NCBI GenBank assembly: GCA_026785985.1
Contig: JAJAYX010000568.1
Location: 1-8,205, forward strand
DNA from: Rudanella sp.
Lineage (GTDB): Bacteria > Bacteroidota > Bacteroidia > Cytophagales > Spirosomataceae
DNA length: 8,205 bases
Direction: 5' to 3'
Made by a program: the position numbers and the translations under genes. Of the stretch, positions 1 to 6,820 are shown one piece after another; the stretch's first letter is position 1; the number at the start of each line of letters is the position of its first letter. The notes below the pieces were generated by a model. That model saw only the letters and a list, made by a program, of their open reading frames with translations. It ran no database searches and was not told the DNA's origin.

Positions 1-7
1 CACATAC

Positions 8-29
8 GAGACGCAAAATATTGCGTCTC
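8..29. repeat. REP-like perfect hairpin at the 3' end of the PmoB-like gene
   Basis: Two 9-base arms, GAGACGCAA (8-16) and TTGCGTCTC (21-29), are perfect reverse complements around an AATA loop. The right arm touches the stop codon (29-31, TAG on the minus strand) of the gene ending here, so the repeat supplies part of that stop. The look (TAGAGACGC and its complement) resembles dispersed short palindromes I recall from Bacteroidota and cyanobacterial genomes. That dispersal is an inference, since only one copy lies in this window. It could also fold as a hairpin at the transcript's 3' end, but no U-tract follows, so it is not a classical intrinsic terminator. Confidence 0.7.
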
Positions 30-1681
30 TACAAAACCTGCGTATCAAACGCGCCTGTTAGCACGTTGCCATTGCGCTTTACCTGCACCCAGATGCGGTA
101 GTGACCGGCGCGGGGAAAGGCGTAGGGAAACACAACCATGTTGTTGGTGCTCATGGGGTGGTTCATGGTGCCCATTTCGGCCTTAAGCAGCTTGTTTTTC
201 TGGGCTTCGGGCATAGTTTTGAGTTGCGAGATATACGTGTCGATGCTGTCGCGGAAGCGGGCCGTACTGATTTTGGCAATTGTGCGGCTGGTGTCGGCAA
301 TGCGCCGGTTCAGCGATTCTTCGGCAGCCATCGAGTAGGTGCCAATGGGGTGCAGGTGAATATAAACTGTGCCATCGGAGCGGAGAATGGCCGCATGACC
401 ACCCATGCCCAAATAGGGTTCCAGCGTGGCTGCTTTGCCGGTTGGGTCGGCAATGGCGAATTTGAGGTTGTAAAGTGTACCAGCTTCGAGTACTTTACCG
501 GGTTTGTCGGTCCAGACCATTGTGCTGCCGTCACTCAATTTCATGCTCGCACCGGGTTTGCCACAGGCCACCATGTTGTTGTCTAAGTGCAGTTTGCCCA
601 CGGCATCCTGCTTTACCCCCATTCGCTCGGTAATCAGAAAACTATCGTCGGGGTCGGTTGGGCGGACGAAAGCCGCTTGTTCCGGCGATTGCTTGATGGC
701 GGGCAAATCGAGCGTGTCGGTGAGGGTTTCGGCATAACCGGAGCGATAGACCACATCGGCAAACAGCAGGTAACGACCACCGGGTAATTGGGGTAATAGC
801 GCCTTAAAGTGCAGTGAATCAGTGCGTTCGGGGTGAAGGTGCGCGAAGGCATCCATACCCTGATCCAACCGAACGATGAACGCATGCATCAGTTTGCCGT
901 GATCGGGAATCAGCAAATTGAAATCCCGCCGACGGTTCCAGTTTTCGCTAAAGCCCGTAGTGTCGGGTTGAATAGTCAGCACAGTTTGGCCGTTCTGCGG
1001 AACGGCAGACGTAATCAGCGGTACGGGTTTATAAAGTTGATACGTCCGGTATTCGTCGGCTTTGCTGTTCCACCAGGAGCGGCCACCCGTCAGAATCAAC
1101 ACCAGAATAACGCCACCAATACCCATGCCCATCAATCGTCGGCGCGGGCTTATTACACCCACCCCGTCGGCATTACTGGCCCCGATAATGGTGATCATCA
1201 TCACCAGTAACAGTAAACCCATTATGGCTAAACCCGCGCCTGTTCCGGCGGGCATATCGCGGGTTGCGGTGGCCACGGCCATCACCGGCACCACCACCTC
1301 GGCCTTTCCGTCGGGGCCGTCGAGGGTGAGTTGGATACTCGATGAGCCGGACTCCATCAGCCACACATCGCCAGCAAAGCGGTTTGTCCCTATTGACGGA
1401 AGTTCGTCGGAGGTGGGGGCACCTTCGTCACCGGCAAAGAAATAGACCGGGCGACCCTGCACACTCGACACCCGCCCCTGTTCCACAAAAACGCTTACTT
1501 TGGCGGTGCCGGGCACCACATCGGGCGGTTGCACCTGCACCAAAACCTGGTATTTCCCCACTTGTTTCTGCACCACCACCCCCGCGCTGCCAATGTGGGC
1601 GAAAGAAAGAGTGTGTGAAAGAGTGAAAGCGAGAATAAGTGTAAGGACGCAACAGAAACGCATTATTCTGGGAGTATTCAT
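29..1681 (-). CDS. PmoB/AmoB-like periplasmic subunit of a putative copper membrane monooxygenase (signal peptide, two helices, His/Met-rich C-terminal domains)
   Basis: 550 residues. A signal peptide (1-28) ends L-S-F-A, which predicts a mature N-terminal His29 (H-I-G-S). Residues 30-140 look like an Ig/cupredoxin-type beta domain with P-P-x-V-V-P-G-x-A. Helices at about 149-168 and 184-200 flank a basic cytoplasmic loop (R180-R182). The periplasmic C-terminal region seems to hold two further beta domains: 215-330 with H261, H266 and H281-L-H283-P, and 345-550 with G-G-H429, H442-L-H444-P and a Met/His cluster at 503-515. Signal peptide, beta domain, two helices, beta domain is the PmoB plan, and the mature N-terminal His matches PmoB His33. 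The H-x-H that completes the PmoB CuB site (His137/His139) appears replaced by W107-L-M109. At about 410 residues PmoB is shorter. Other options are a FixH/YtkA-like or other metal-binding secreted protein. The gene lies 64 bases after the CuMMO C/A-like gene. ATG at 1681 was chosen, with ATG at residue 7 possible; no Shine-Dalgarno is visible. Confidence 0.6.
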   Translation of the reverse strand: MNTPRIMRFCCVLTLILAFTLSHTLSFAHIGSAGVVVQKQVGKYQVLVQVQPPDVVPGTAKVSVFVEQGRVSSVQGRPVYFFAGDEGAPTSDELPSIGTNRFAGDVWLMESGSSSIQLTLDGPDGKAEVVVPVMAVATATRDMPAGTGAGLAIMGLLLLVMMITIIGASNADGVGVISPRRRLMGMGIGGVILVLILTGGRSWWNSKADEYRTYQLYKPVPLITSAVPQNGQTVLTIQPDTTGFSENWNRRRDFNLLIPDHGKLMHAFIVRLDQGMDAFAHLHPERTDSLHFKALLPQLPGGRYLLFADVVYRSGYAETLTDTLDLPAIKQSPEQAAFVRPTDPDDSFLITERMGVKQDAVGKLHLDNNMVACGKPGASMKLSDGSTMVWTDKPGKVLEAGTLYNLKFAIADPTGKAATLEPYLGMGGHAAILRSDGTVYIHLHPIGTYSMAAEESLNRRIADTSRTIAKISTARFRDSIDTYISQLKTMPEAQKNKLLKAEMGTMNHPMSTNNMVVFPYAFPRAGHYRIWVQVKRNGNVLTGAFDTQVL

Positions 1682-1745
1682 TGGCTGATTAGTAGATACT
1701 GTTTCGGTTCCCCGCCGGGACTGTTAGCTGATAACTATTCACTGA

Positions 1746-3017
1746 TTACCGCACCACCCGCTTCATCCAGCTTCCCCACCACAGGCCAATGCGGGCTGAG
1801 GCCATTGCCATGAGCAGAGCCTGGGCGAAATTAAGCGCGAAATCAGTGGTGGATTGATTGAAATAGGGGTTGAATTTGTAGCGATATTCCCAGTTCGGAT
1901 CGTTATTATACGACCATGATCCGCTCAGAAAGAACCAGTTGCGGGCATGAGGTGATTCGTGCAGGAAGCCCCCAAAAGGCCACTGAACAATCAGGAAAAT
2001 AACCATAAAAACCACACCTGCAATCACTGCTAACCACCAGTCGGACAGGGGTTTGCGGGTTTGTTTTCCATTGATTACTTGTCCGGAAAAACGGCGGTTC
2101 AGCCAATCGAGTGCGAAACCGGGGATAACCAGCAGCAAGGGGAAAAAGTAGGCCTGGTAGTGCGTGATTGGATTCAGGACGGGTCCCAGCTTGGGTGTTG
2201 CCGGAAAAAGGGGCAAAACCCAGCTTGGCAGGGCCAGTGTGAGCATATAAATCGCGGTGATTATGGTGATGGGATACCGCAGACTTGATGCCCGCCCCAC
2301 GGCCATCAGAAAAATAGGGAAAATTATAGCCGCCGTGGTATAGTATGACGAATGGTAAGAGGCCCAGCTACCCATACTTTCTGACAGCAAGACGAACAAC
2401 ACCGTCAGCAAAAAGGCTGCCGACAACGCAAACAGAAAGCGGATTCTGGTTTTGTCCCTTGGATTGGCTATAGCCTGATGTCCGTCCCGATTCACCTGGT
2501 TTTGCAGGGCTAACACACCAATCATGGCTCCAAACAGCACCATCATCATGCCCAAAACCAAAATCGTGTGCGGAGGAGTCAAAATTTCAACATCCAGCCC
2601 GTACGTGCTGTGCCACCAATCGTCGAACGGGGCCGAGGTGAGCATGGCCAACGCACCCCATACGCAGAACATGGCCCCCAATGAGCCATAAAAAATGCCC
2701 CAAAACCGCACCGAACGGGGCCGGTCGGGGTGATTTTTGCGCAACGTTAGCGACAGAATCTGGTAGCCCGAAAACAGGCCCGATACCAGCGCACCCACAT
2801 AAATGACGAGGTGAGGGGCCGAAAAAAGCCCGTCGCGGCCAATGCTCATGTGCCACATGATGTCCCACAACAGGCCCATCACGATGCAGAACGAGGCAAA
2901 CACTACCGCGTAAACGTAGGTTGGCACCGTGGCTGTTAACGCATCGGTGCGGGCAACTGCCCAACCAAAAGCATGGGATGCCGGTGTCTGGGTTTTGCCT
3001 TGAAAAGCAGTTTGCAT
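1746..3017 (-). CDS. PmoC-PmoA-like fused membrane subunit of a putative copper membrane monooxygenase
   Basis: 423 residues with about ten predicted helices (near 31-51, 68-90, 105-127, 149-172, 193-212, 226-241, 248-272, 287-304, 327-346, 395-414). Two similar motifs stand out: W-D52-x3-H56-x12-H69 with R61-D62 between, and F-D132-x3-H136-x13-H150 with D142 and P148-P149. The spacings equal those I recall for PmoC CuC (D156/H160/H173) and CuD (N227/H231/H245), and the surrounding D-x-x-W-H-x-x-I-x-R-D and W-x-H patterns also agree. From about 193 onward the chain resembles PmoA: W346-P347-x4-L-H353, then an aromatic loop with E377-Y378, then a last helix with W413-W414. Known CuMMOs use separate C, A and B genes; here C and A appear fused and the N-terminal helices of PmoC are missing. 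The usual annotation would be hypothetical membrane protein. The PmoB-like gene follows after 64 bases. ATG at 3017 has no Shine-Dalgarno. Confident in an integral membrane protein and a PmoC-type motif, less so in the A half and in activity. Confidence 0.6.
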   Translation of the reverse strand: MQTAFQGKTQTPASHAFGWAVARTDALTATVPTYVYAVVFASFCIVMGLLWDIMWHMSIGRDGLFSAPHLVIYVGALVSGLFSGYQILSLTLRKNHPDRPRSVRFWGIFYGSLGAMFCVWGALAMLTSAPFDDWWHSTYGLDVEILTPPHTILVLGMMMVLFGAMIGVLALQNQVNRDGHQAIANPRDKTRIRFLFALSAAFLLTVLFVLLSESMGSWASYHSSYYTTAAIIFPIFLMAVGRASSLRYPITIITAIYMLTLALPSWVLPLFPATPKLGPVLNPITHYQAYFFPLLLVIPGFALDWLNRRFSGQVINGKQTRKPLSDWWLAVIAGVVFMVIFLIVQWPFGGFLHESPHARNWFFLSGSWSYNNDPNWEYRYKFNPYFNQSTTDFALNFAQALLMAMASARIGLWWGSWMKRVVR

Positions 3018-3041
3018 AAGAAGTGGTACACTATTTTACCC

Positions 3042-3049
3042 CAAAGGTG
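3042..3049 (-). promoter_or_regulatory. Possible -7 box before the CuMMO-like pair
   Basis: The minus strand reads CACCTTTG, one base off the Bacteroidota TAnnTTTG consensus, 24 bases before the ATG at 3017. No convincing TTTG -33 box is seen at the expected spacing. If real, it would let the CuMMO-like pair be transcribed separately from the outer-membrane protein gene that ends 54 bases upstream. Weak evidence. Confidence 0.25.
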
Positions 3050-3071
3050 CAAAAAACAGGGGATTGTTCGA

Positions 3072-5075
3072 CTACCGATAGGGTACAATTTCGGGAGCAC
3101 CAATATCGAAATCGCGGAAACGAAGCGTTGGAAAAGCCTCAAAGGCAAACCGAAACGGACTGTTATTATTGGGAATGTTGGGAAAATAGGCAATACGCAC
3201 CTGGAACGTATTGAAGGTAAGGTTTTCGTTGCGAATACGGAATCCAATACCATAGCCCTGATACAGCGGCCCTTTCCAAAGCGGCTTTGTGGGAAACCCG
3301 ATCAAACCGACATTGGCAAAACTGATGATGGCAACCCGAAAACCAACAATGTTCAGTTTAGAAAACAGCACGTTTTCATACCCCATGGTTAGCCGTTTGG
3401 TGCCTCGCAGGGCATCGGTGTTAATGCCAATACCCTCGCGACCCGTAAGCGTAATAAACTCATTATTAAAGCGTTCAGTGCCATACGTCAGACGGGCACT
3501 CACAAAATGGCGCATGTTTCCCCAGACCGTTTTATGCAGAGGACTAATATAGTTTCCGATAAACGAAAAAACGCCCTGTTCAATGCCCTTGGTTCGATAG
3601 TAGCCCCCCACATTCATCAGACCGTAGAAATAGCCCGCTTTGTGGAAATACTGCCCCCGCGAAAAGTTAAGGCCCGTATACAGTCGCTCGCCCAGTTCAG
3701 CATTGTCGATACCACCCACCACCGAAACCAGGTTGCCAACAGGAACGTCCTCCGTTCGGCCAAAGCCATACACCAGCACATCGCGCACATACCGACGCTG
3801 CGAATAACCCACACTAAACAATGCCGTGCGGCTGTTTTGATACAACTGGTTACTGTCGGCAGTCACTTGGGGCCGGTCAATGTAGGTGTAGCGGGTTACG
3901 CGCCCGGCCACCACAATGCGGGTTCTGGTTTGGGCGTTGGGGTGGCCAAAATTGGTTCGAAACGACCGCCCAAACCACAAATCCAGGTAGTTATAGCTGA
4001 GATTCAGGTAGCGGGCACTGTCGCGCTCATCGAAATAGCGGCTGTTAAGCCGGGAATGGTTCTGCTCGATGGCCCCGGCATATCGGGTGTCGGGCGTGAG
4101 AAATGGCCGGTAGAATTTGAGCGACTGTTGTTTAATATCGCGCAGGTGAATGATGTCGGCCTGGGCCGTCACGAAGGTTTTCAGACCCAGTAAGTTAATA
4201 TACGGAATAGCGTAACGTCCCTGGTACTCAATTTTTTGGCCAGACACTGTACTGTTATAGCTAAACCGATTATAGACCTGATGCGCCACCCCCCGGAAGT
4301 TGCGCTGATCGAGGGCAATACTGAAATTATTGAAACCTCCGAACCCGCCACTGGGCAACAGCGACCAGACATCCTGGGTAATCACAAATACATCGACAAA
4401 CATACGGCTGCCGGGCCGGGGGATCACCAGAATCCGGGCATCGTGAAAAATGGGTGTATTTCTGAACAGCCGTTCGTTGTCTTTCAGCACATTTGGGTCT
4501 ACCAGATCGCCTTCCTTAAACAGCAAAAATTGCCGTCGGATAATCCCCTCGCGGGTGTTGGCGTGCAGGTTGTTGGCCGCTCGTTCGAACCAGTTATGAG
4601 CGGTGCGGAGGGTGTCATACACGCTTGGCCCAAACACATCGAGCCGCCGGACATAAATGGTGCCGATAACCCGTCCCTCAAAAGGTTGAAACGGGTTCGT
4701 TTCGATCTCGTTCACTTCGCCCGAAGCCCGTCGACTATTATACACATCCCGAAAAAGCGCATCGTAGAATTGGCGGGTTAGTCGGCGTTTATACATCCGC
4801 TGTTTAAAACGGGTGTAGAGCAGGCTATCGTTTTGCATCAGCAAACTGTCGGCAAACAGGCGCGAGCGGGCCGTGGCGATTGAGTCGGCGGGAAGTTTTC
4901 GGCGGGCTATCGAGTCGGCGGCCTGTTGTGGCTTTATTGGGTCGGCGGCTTGCTGACGGATTGTTGAGTCGGTCGTTTGGGCAGTGACTGACAAAGCCCA
5001 CAACCAGAACAGAAGCCCCAGAATTTGAGGCTTTCGTTGACTGAATTGTTGGCTTTTTGTCGAAATTTTGCTCAC
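3072..5075 (-). CDS. Omp85/BamA-TamA-like outer-membrane beta-barrel protein with a POTRA domain (GTG start)
   Basis: 667 residues from a GTG at 5075. The open frame runs up to an ATG at 5207, but that would overlap the GNAT gene by about 130 bases and bury the signal peptide, so GTG four bases after the GNAT stop is preferred. A signal peptide of about 1-32 has a hydrophobic L19-V30 core and ends V-T-A before Q33. Residues 34-90 are a low-complexity A-D-S-rich linker. Residues 133-240 fit one POTRA domain: beta strand V136-V142, F-x-E-G-D-L-V-D, L-x-D-N-E-R-L-F-R-N-T, then I-L-V-I-P and V-D-V-F-V-I-T-Q-D-V-W. The rest alternates aromatic, polar and glycine residues as in a beta barrel. Such proteins insert or move proteins, or possibly lipids, at the outer membrane. 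It is shorter than BamA, which has five POTRAs, and its client is unknown. The chain ends P-Y-R rather than the usual terminal aromatic residue. Confidence 0.75.
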   Translation of the reverse strand: MSKISTKSQQFSQRKPQILGLLFWLWALSVTAQTTDSTIRQQAADPIKPQQAADSIARRKLPADSIATARSRLFADSLLMQNDSLLYTRFKQRMYKRRLTRQFYDALFRDVYNSRRASGEVNEIETNPFQPFEGRVIGTIYVRRLDVFGPSVYDTLRTAHNWFERAANNLHANTREGIIRRQFLLFKEGDLVDPNVLKDNERLFRNTPIFHDARILVIPRPGSRMFVDVFVITQDVWSLLPSGGFGGFNNFSIALDQRNFRGVAHQVYNRFSYNSTVSGQKIEYQGRYAIPYINLLGLKTFVTAQADIIHLRDIKQQSLKFYRPFLTPDTRYAGAIEQNHSRLNSRYFDERDSARYLNLSYNYLDLWFGRSFRTNFGHPNAQTRTRIVVAGRVTRYTYIDRPQVTADSNQLYQNSRTALFSVGYSQRRYVRDVLVYGFGRTEDVPVGNLVSVVGGIDNAELGERLYTGLNFSRGQYFHKAGYFYGLMNVGGYYRTKGIEQGVFSFIGNYISPLHKTVWGNMRHFVSARLTYGTERFNNEFITLTGREGIGINTDALRGTKRLTMGYENVLFSKLNIVGFRVAIISFANVGLIGFPTKPLWKGPLYQGYGIGFRIRNENLTFNTFQVRIAYFPNIPNNNSPFRFAFEAFPTLRFRDFDIGAPEIVPYR

Positions 5076-5079
5076 AAAT

Positions 5080-5595
5080 TTATAATGCTTTCCCCATCCA
5101 AATATCTCGCTGACGGTCTGGCCCGAATTGGAACACGTGCCAGCCAAATGGTTTAAACCCTTGCCGTTCATAAAATTGAATAGCGTGTTCGTTCCGCTCC
5201 CATACACCCAAATATACGGCCCGGAATCCCTTTATTTTTCCATACGCGAGGCAATGGTTCATTAGTTGCTTGCCCCGCCCATCTCCAATCTGGTTTTTGA
5301 GGAGATAAATACGCTGAATTTCAAGGGCATGGCGTTCGGAGAATCGGCGGGGCGGGGCTTTTTGGCGCACTTTGGCATACCCCGCCAACTCGCCTGTTTC
5401 GGATTCTACCACAAAAAACAGGGAGCGCGGGTCGGTCAGTTCCTGCCGAATCTGGGGCAGCGTCAGGGAATCCTCAATGTATGCATCAACCCATTCCATC
5501 GGATTGAGCGGTGGCCCAAAGGCTTCGCGCATGGTGGTGGCAGCCAGGCTGGTGATGGCTTCGGCATCGGATGCAGCAGCGTTACGAATTGTCAT
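5080..5595 (-). CDS. GNAT-family N-acetyltransferase
   Basis: 171 residues from ATG 5595, a start that overlaps the MFS stop as ATGA. The same frame is open upstream to 5892, but that part lies inside the MFS gene in another frame. Family features: beta1 M-T-I-R-N-A with an A-x-x-A-I-x-x-L-A helix, the acetyl-CoA loop Q102-I-G-D-G-R-G108 following R95-I-Y-L, then L129-G-V-W-E-R-N135, and A138-I-x-F-Y142-E-R-Q-G-F, where Tyr142 sits at the usual general-acid position. It should transfer acetyl from acetyl-CoA to an amine. The N-terminal half and the R-x-x-D-I-W-M end recall spermidine/PaiA-like acetyltransferases, but the substrate cannot be read from sequence. A GGGGA seven bases before the ATG may act as a weak ribosome site, and translational coupling to the MFS gene is likely. 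Confidence 0.85.
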   Translation of the reverse strand: MTIRNAAASDAEAITSLAATTMREAFGPPLNPMEWVDAYIEDSLTLPQIRQELTDPRSLFFVVESETGELAGYAKVRQKAPPRRFSERHALEIQRIYLLKNQIGDGRGKQLMNHCLAYGKIKGFRAVYLGVWERNEHAIQFYERQGFKPFGWHVFQFGPDRQRDIWMGKAL

Positions 5596-6779
5596 TTTTT
5601 TAATCCCCATAATCCCAAAACCGGCCCCGGTACCAATAACCAAAACGCCCAGACCGACCCACCTGTTTGCGGCAACAACCAGGCCATTGTCTGAATGCTC
5701 AGGATCGTGATGGAAAACCCGAAGCAGGTTACGAGCGTGAGCAGACTGCCCCGCACTTCGTCGGGGGCGTTGGCCGAAATAAGGGTTGTCAGTTGGGGTG
5801 AATCGCCCGAAATGGTGATGCCATACACGAGCAGATAAAGTAAAAACAGAGCCGGTGGAGCCTGAATCATCAACGGAATCAGGGCTGTGCAAAGTCCCGA
5901 AATGACCAACTGAATAGTGGCCACCCGGCGACTACCGACCCGCAATGCCAGCAAACCTCCCCCGGCGCACCCCACAAAACCAGCCCCAATCCCCAAAAAT
6001 ACCCAAACCGATTGATTGAACAGATAGTCAGGATGGGCGTGGGCGTAAATCAGCAGCAAGGCGGGCAAAAAGGCCCAAACGGTGTATAATTCCCACATGT
6101 GGCCAAAATAACCAATGATCCCCGCCCGAAGATCACCGGGTTTATTTAGCAACGAAAAAACCTTCACACTAATTCGAGTCCGTCGGTTTGTGACAGGTTT
6201 CGAGGGGATTATAAACGCCAGCAGTAACCCTCCGACTATGGCTAATGCGCTGACACTGAGTAGTACCCCCTGATAGGGTAACGTGGTTCCCACCCCCCGA
6301 ATCAGGTGGGGTAGCGCGGTTCCGAGCACCAAAGCCCCCACCAGAAAACCCATTGCCCGACCCAGTACGGGCCGAAACCAGTCGGCGGCAATTTTCATAC
6401 CCACCGGATAAACCCCGGCCAGGAAAAACCCTACCCCAAACCGACTCAACAACACCGTCTCCGGGCGCAGCGGCACCACCAGAAACAACAGATTGAAGGC
6501 GGCAGCAACCAGTGCCGAAATCAAAAAAACGCGGGTCGCCGGAAAGCGGTCGGGAATGCCATAGAGGGTATAAACCAGGGTGCCGCTGATGAATCCTAAC
6601 TGCACCGCCGACGTGATCCAGCCGTTTAGTGAATTGGTACTGAGCAGGGGTTGAAGGTTGGGCAAAATGGCGTTGCCCGCAAACCAAAGCGACGTACCGG
6701 CAAATTGCGCCAGCACAATAACGAGCAGATGCGTATTGGTAAGAGTTTCGGGTTGTGTCGTTACGGGAATTGCTGTCAT
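5592..6779 (-). CDS. Major facilitator superfamily transporter
   Basis: 395 residues, mostly hydrophobic, consistent with about twelve helices. Markers: the loop 2-3 motif G74-I-P-D-R-F-P-A-T-R83 (MFS motif A type), the Y124-P-V-G-M-K-I-A-A-D-W stretch in helices 4-5, a basic central loop at about 193-206 (N-R-R-T-R), and G324-D-S-P-Q-L with A338-P-D-E-V-R-G-S in the C-terminal half. It acts in the inner membrane; substrate and direction are not evident. First gene of the minus-strand run, with a TAccTTTG box four bases before its ATG. The last codons overlap the GNAT start (ATGA), so the two proteins are probably made together. An acetyltransferase beside an exporter may point to handling of a small amine or drug-like compound, but this is only a suggestion. 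Confidence 0.88.
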   Translation of the reverse strand: MTAIPVTTQPETLTNTHLLVIVLAQFAGTSLWFAGNAILPNLQPLLSTNSLNGWITSAVQLGFISGTLVYTLYGIPDRFPATRVFLISALVAAAFNLLFLVVPLRPETVLLSRFGVGFFLAGVYPVGMKIAADWFRPVLGRAMGFLVGALVLGTALPHLIRGVGTTLPYQGVLLSVSALAIVGGLLLAFIIPSKPVTNRRTRISVKVFSLLNKPGDLRAGIIGYFGHMWELYTVWAFLPALLLIYAHAHPDYLFNQSVWVFLGIGAGFVGCAGGGLLALRVGSRRVATIQLVISGLCTALIPLMIQAPPALFLLYLLVYGITISGDSPQLTTLISANAPDEVRGSLLTLVTCFGFSITILSIQTMAWLLPQTGGSVWAFWLLVPGPVLGLWGLKK

Positions 6780-6783
6780 GGTT

Positions 6784-6791
6784 CAAAGGTA
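6784..6791 (-). promoter_or_regulatory. -7 box (TAccTTTG) of the MFS gene
   Basis: The minus strand reads TACCTTTG, a full match to the Bacteroidota TAnnTTTG element, and ends four bases before the ATG at 6779. Transcription would then start at or next to the start codon, suggesting a leaderless or nearly leaderless mRNA. I see no clear -33 TTTG. Confidence 0.55.
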
Positions 6792-6808
6792 AAGATGGGA
6801 GCGCGATT

Positions 6809-6816
6809 TATCTTTG
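6809..6816 (+). promoter_or_regulatory. -7 box (TAtcTTTG) of maf
   Basis: TATCTTTG matches the Bacteroidota TAnnTTTG element exactly and ends four bases before the maf ATG at 6821. It mirrors the box of the divergent MFS gene at the same distance from its start codon, which supports both starts. A -33 TTTG is not clear. Confidence 0.55.
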
Positions 6817-6820
6817 CGGC

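Noticed and set aside
101..586. 161-residue plus-strand frame opposite the PmoB-like gene
   Set aside because: Shadow frame with Gly/Val/His-rich, featureless translation.
1707..1721. GC-rich stem in the 64-base gap between the two CuMMO-like genes
   Set aside because: Only about five pairs including a wobble and no U-tract; not a credible terminator, so the genes may be co-transcribed.
3507..4193. 228-residue plus-strand frame opposite the outer-membrane protein gene
   Set aside because: Antisense shadow of a well-supported barrel protein; no recognisable domain or promoter.
5596..5892. N-terminal extension of the GNAT gene to 5892
   Set aside because: It lies entirely within the MFS gene, and the extra 99 residues are not GNAT-like; the ATGA overlap gives a normal-length start.
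6169..6786. 205-residue minus-strand frame inside the MFS gene
   Set aside because: Out of frame with the MFS gene, which has clear transporter character; the alternative product is Arg/Gly/His-rich with no domain.
6755..6820. N-terminal extension of maf
   Set aside because: It would run over the maf -7 box and into the MFS start; Maf proteins begin just before the SGSPRR motif.
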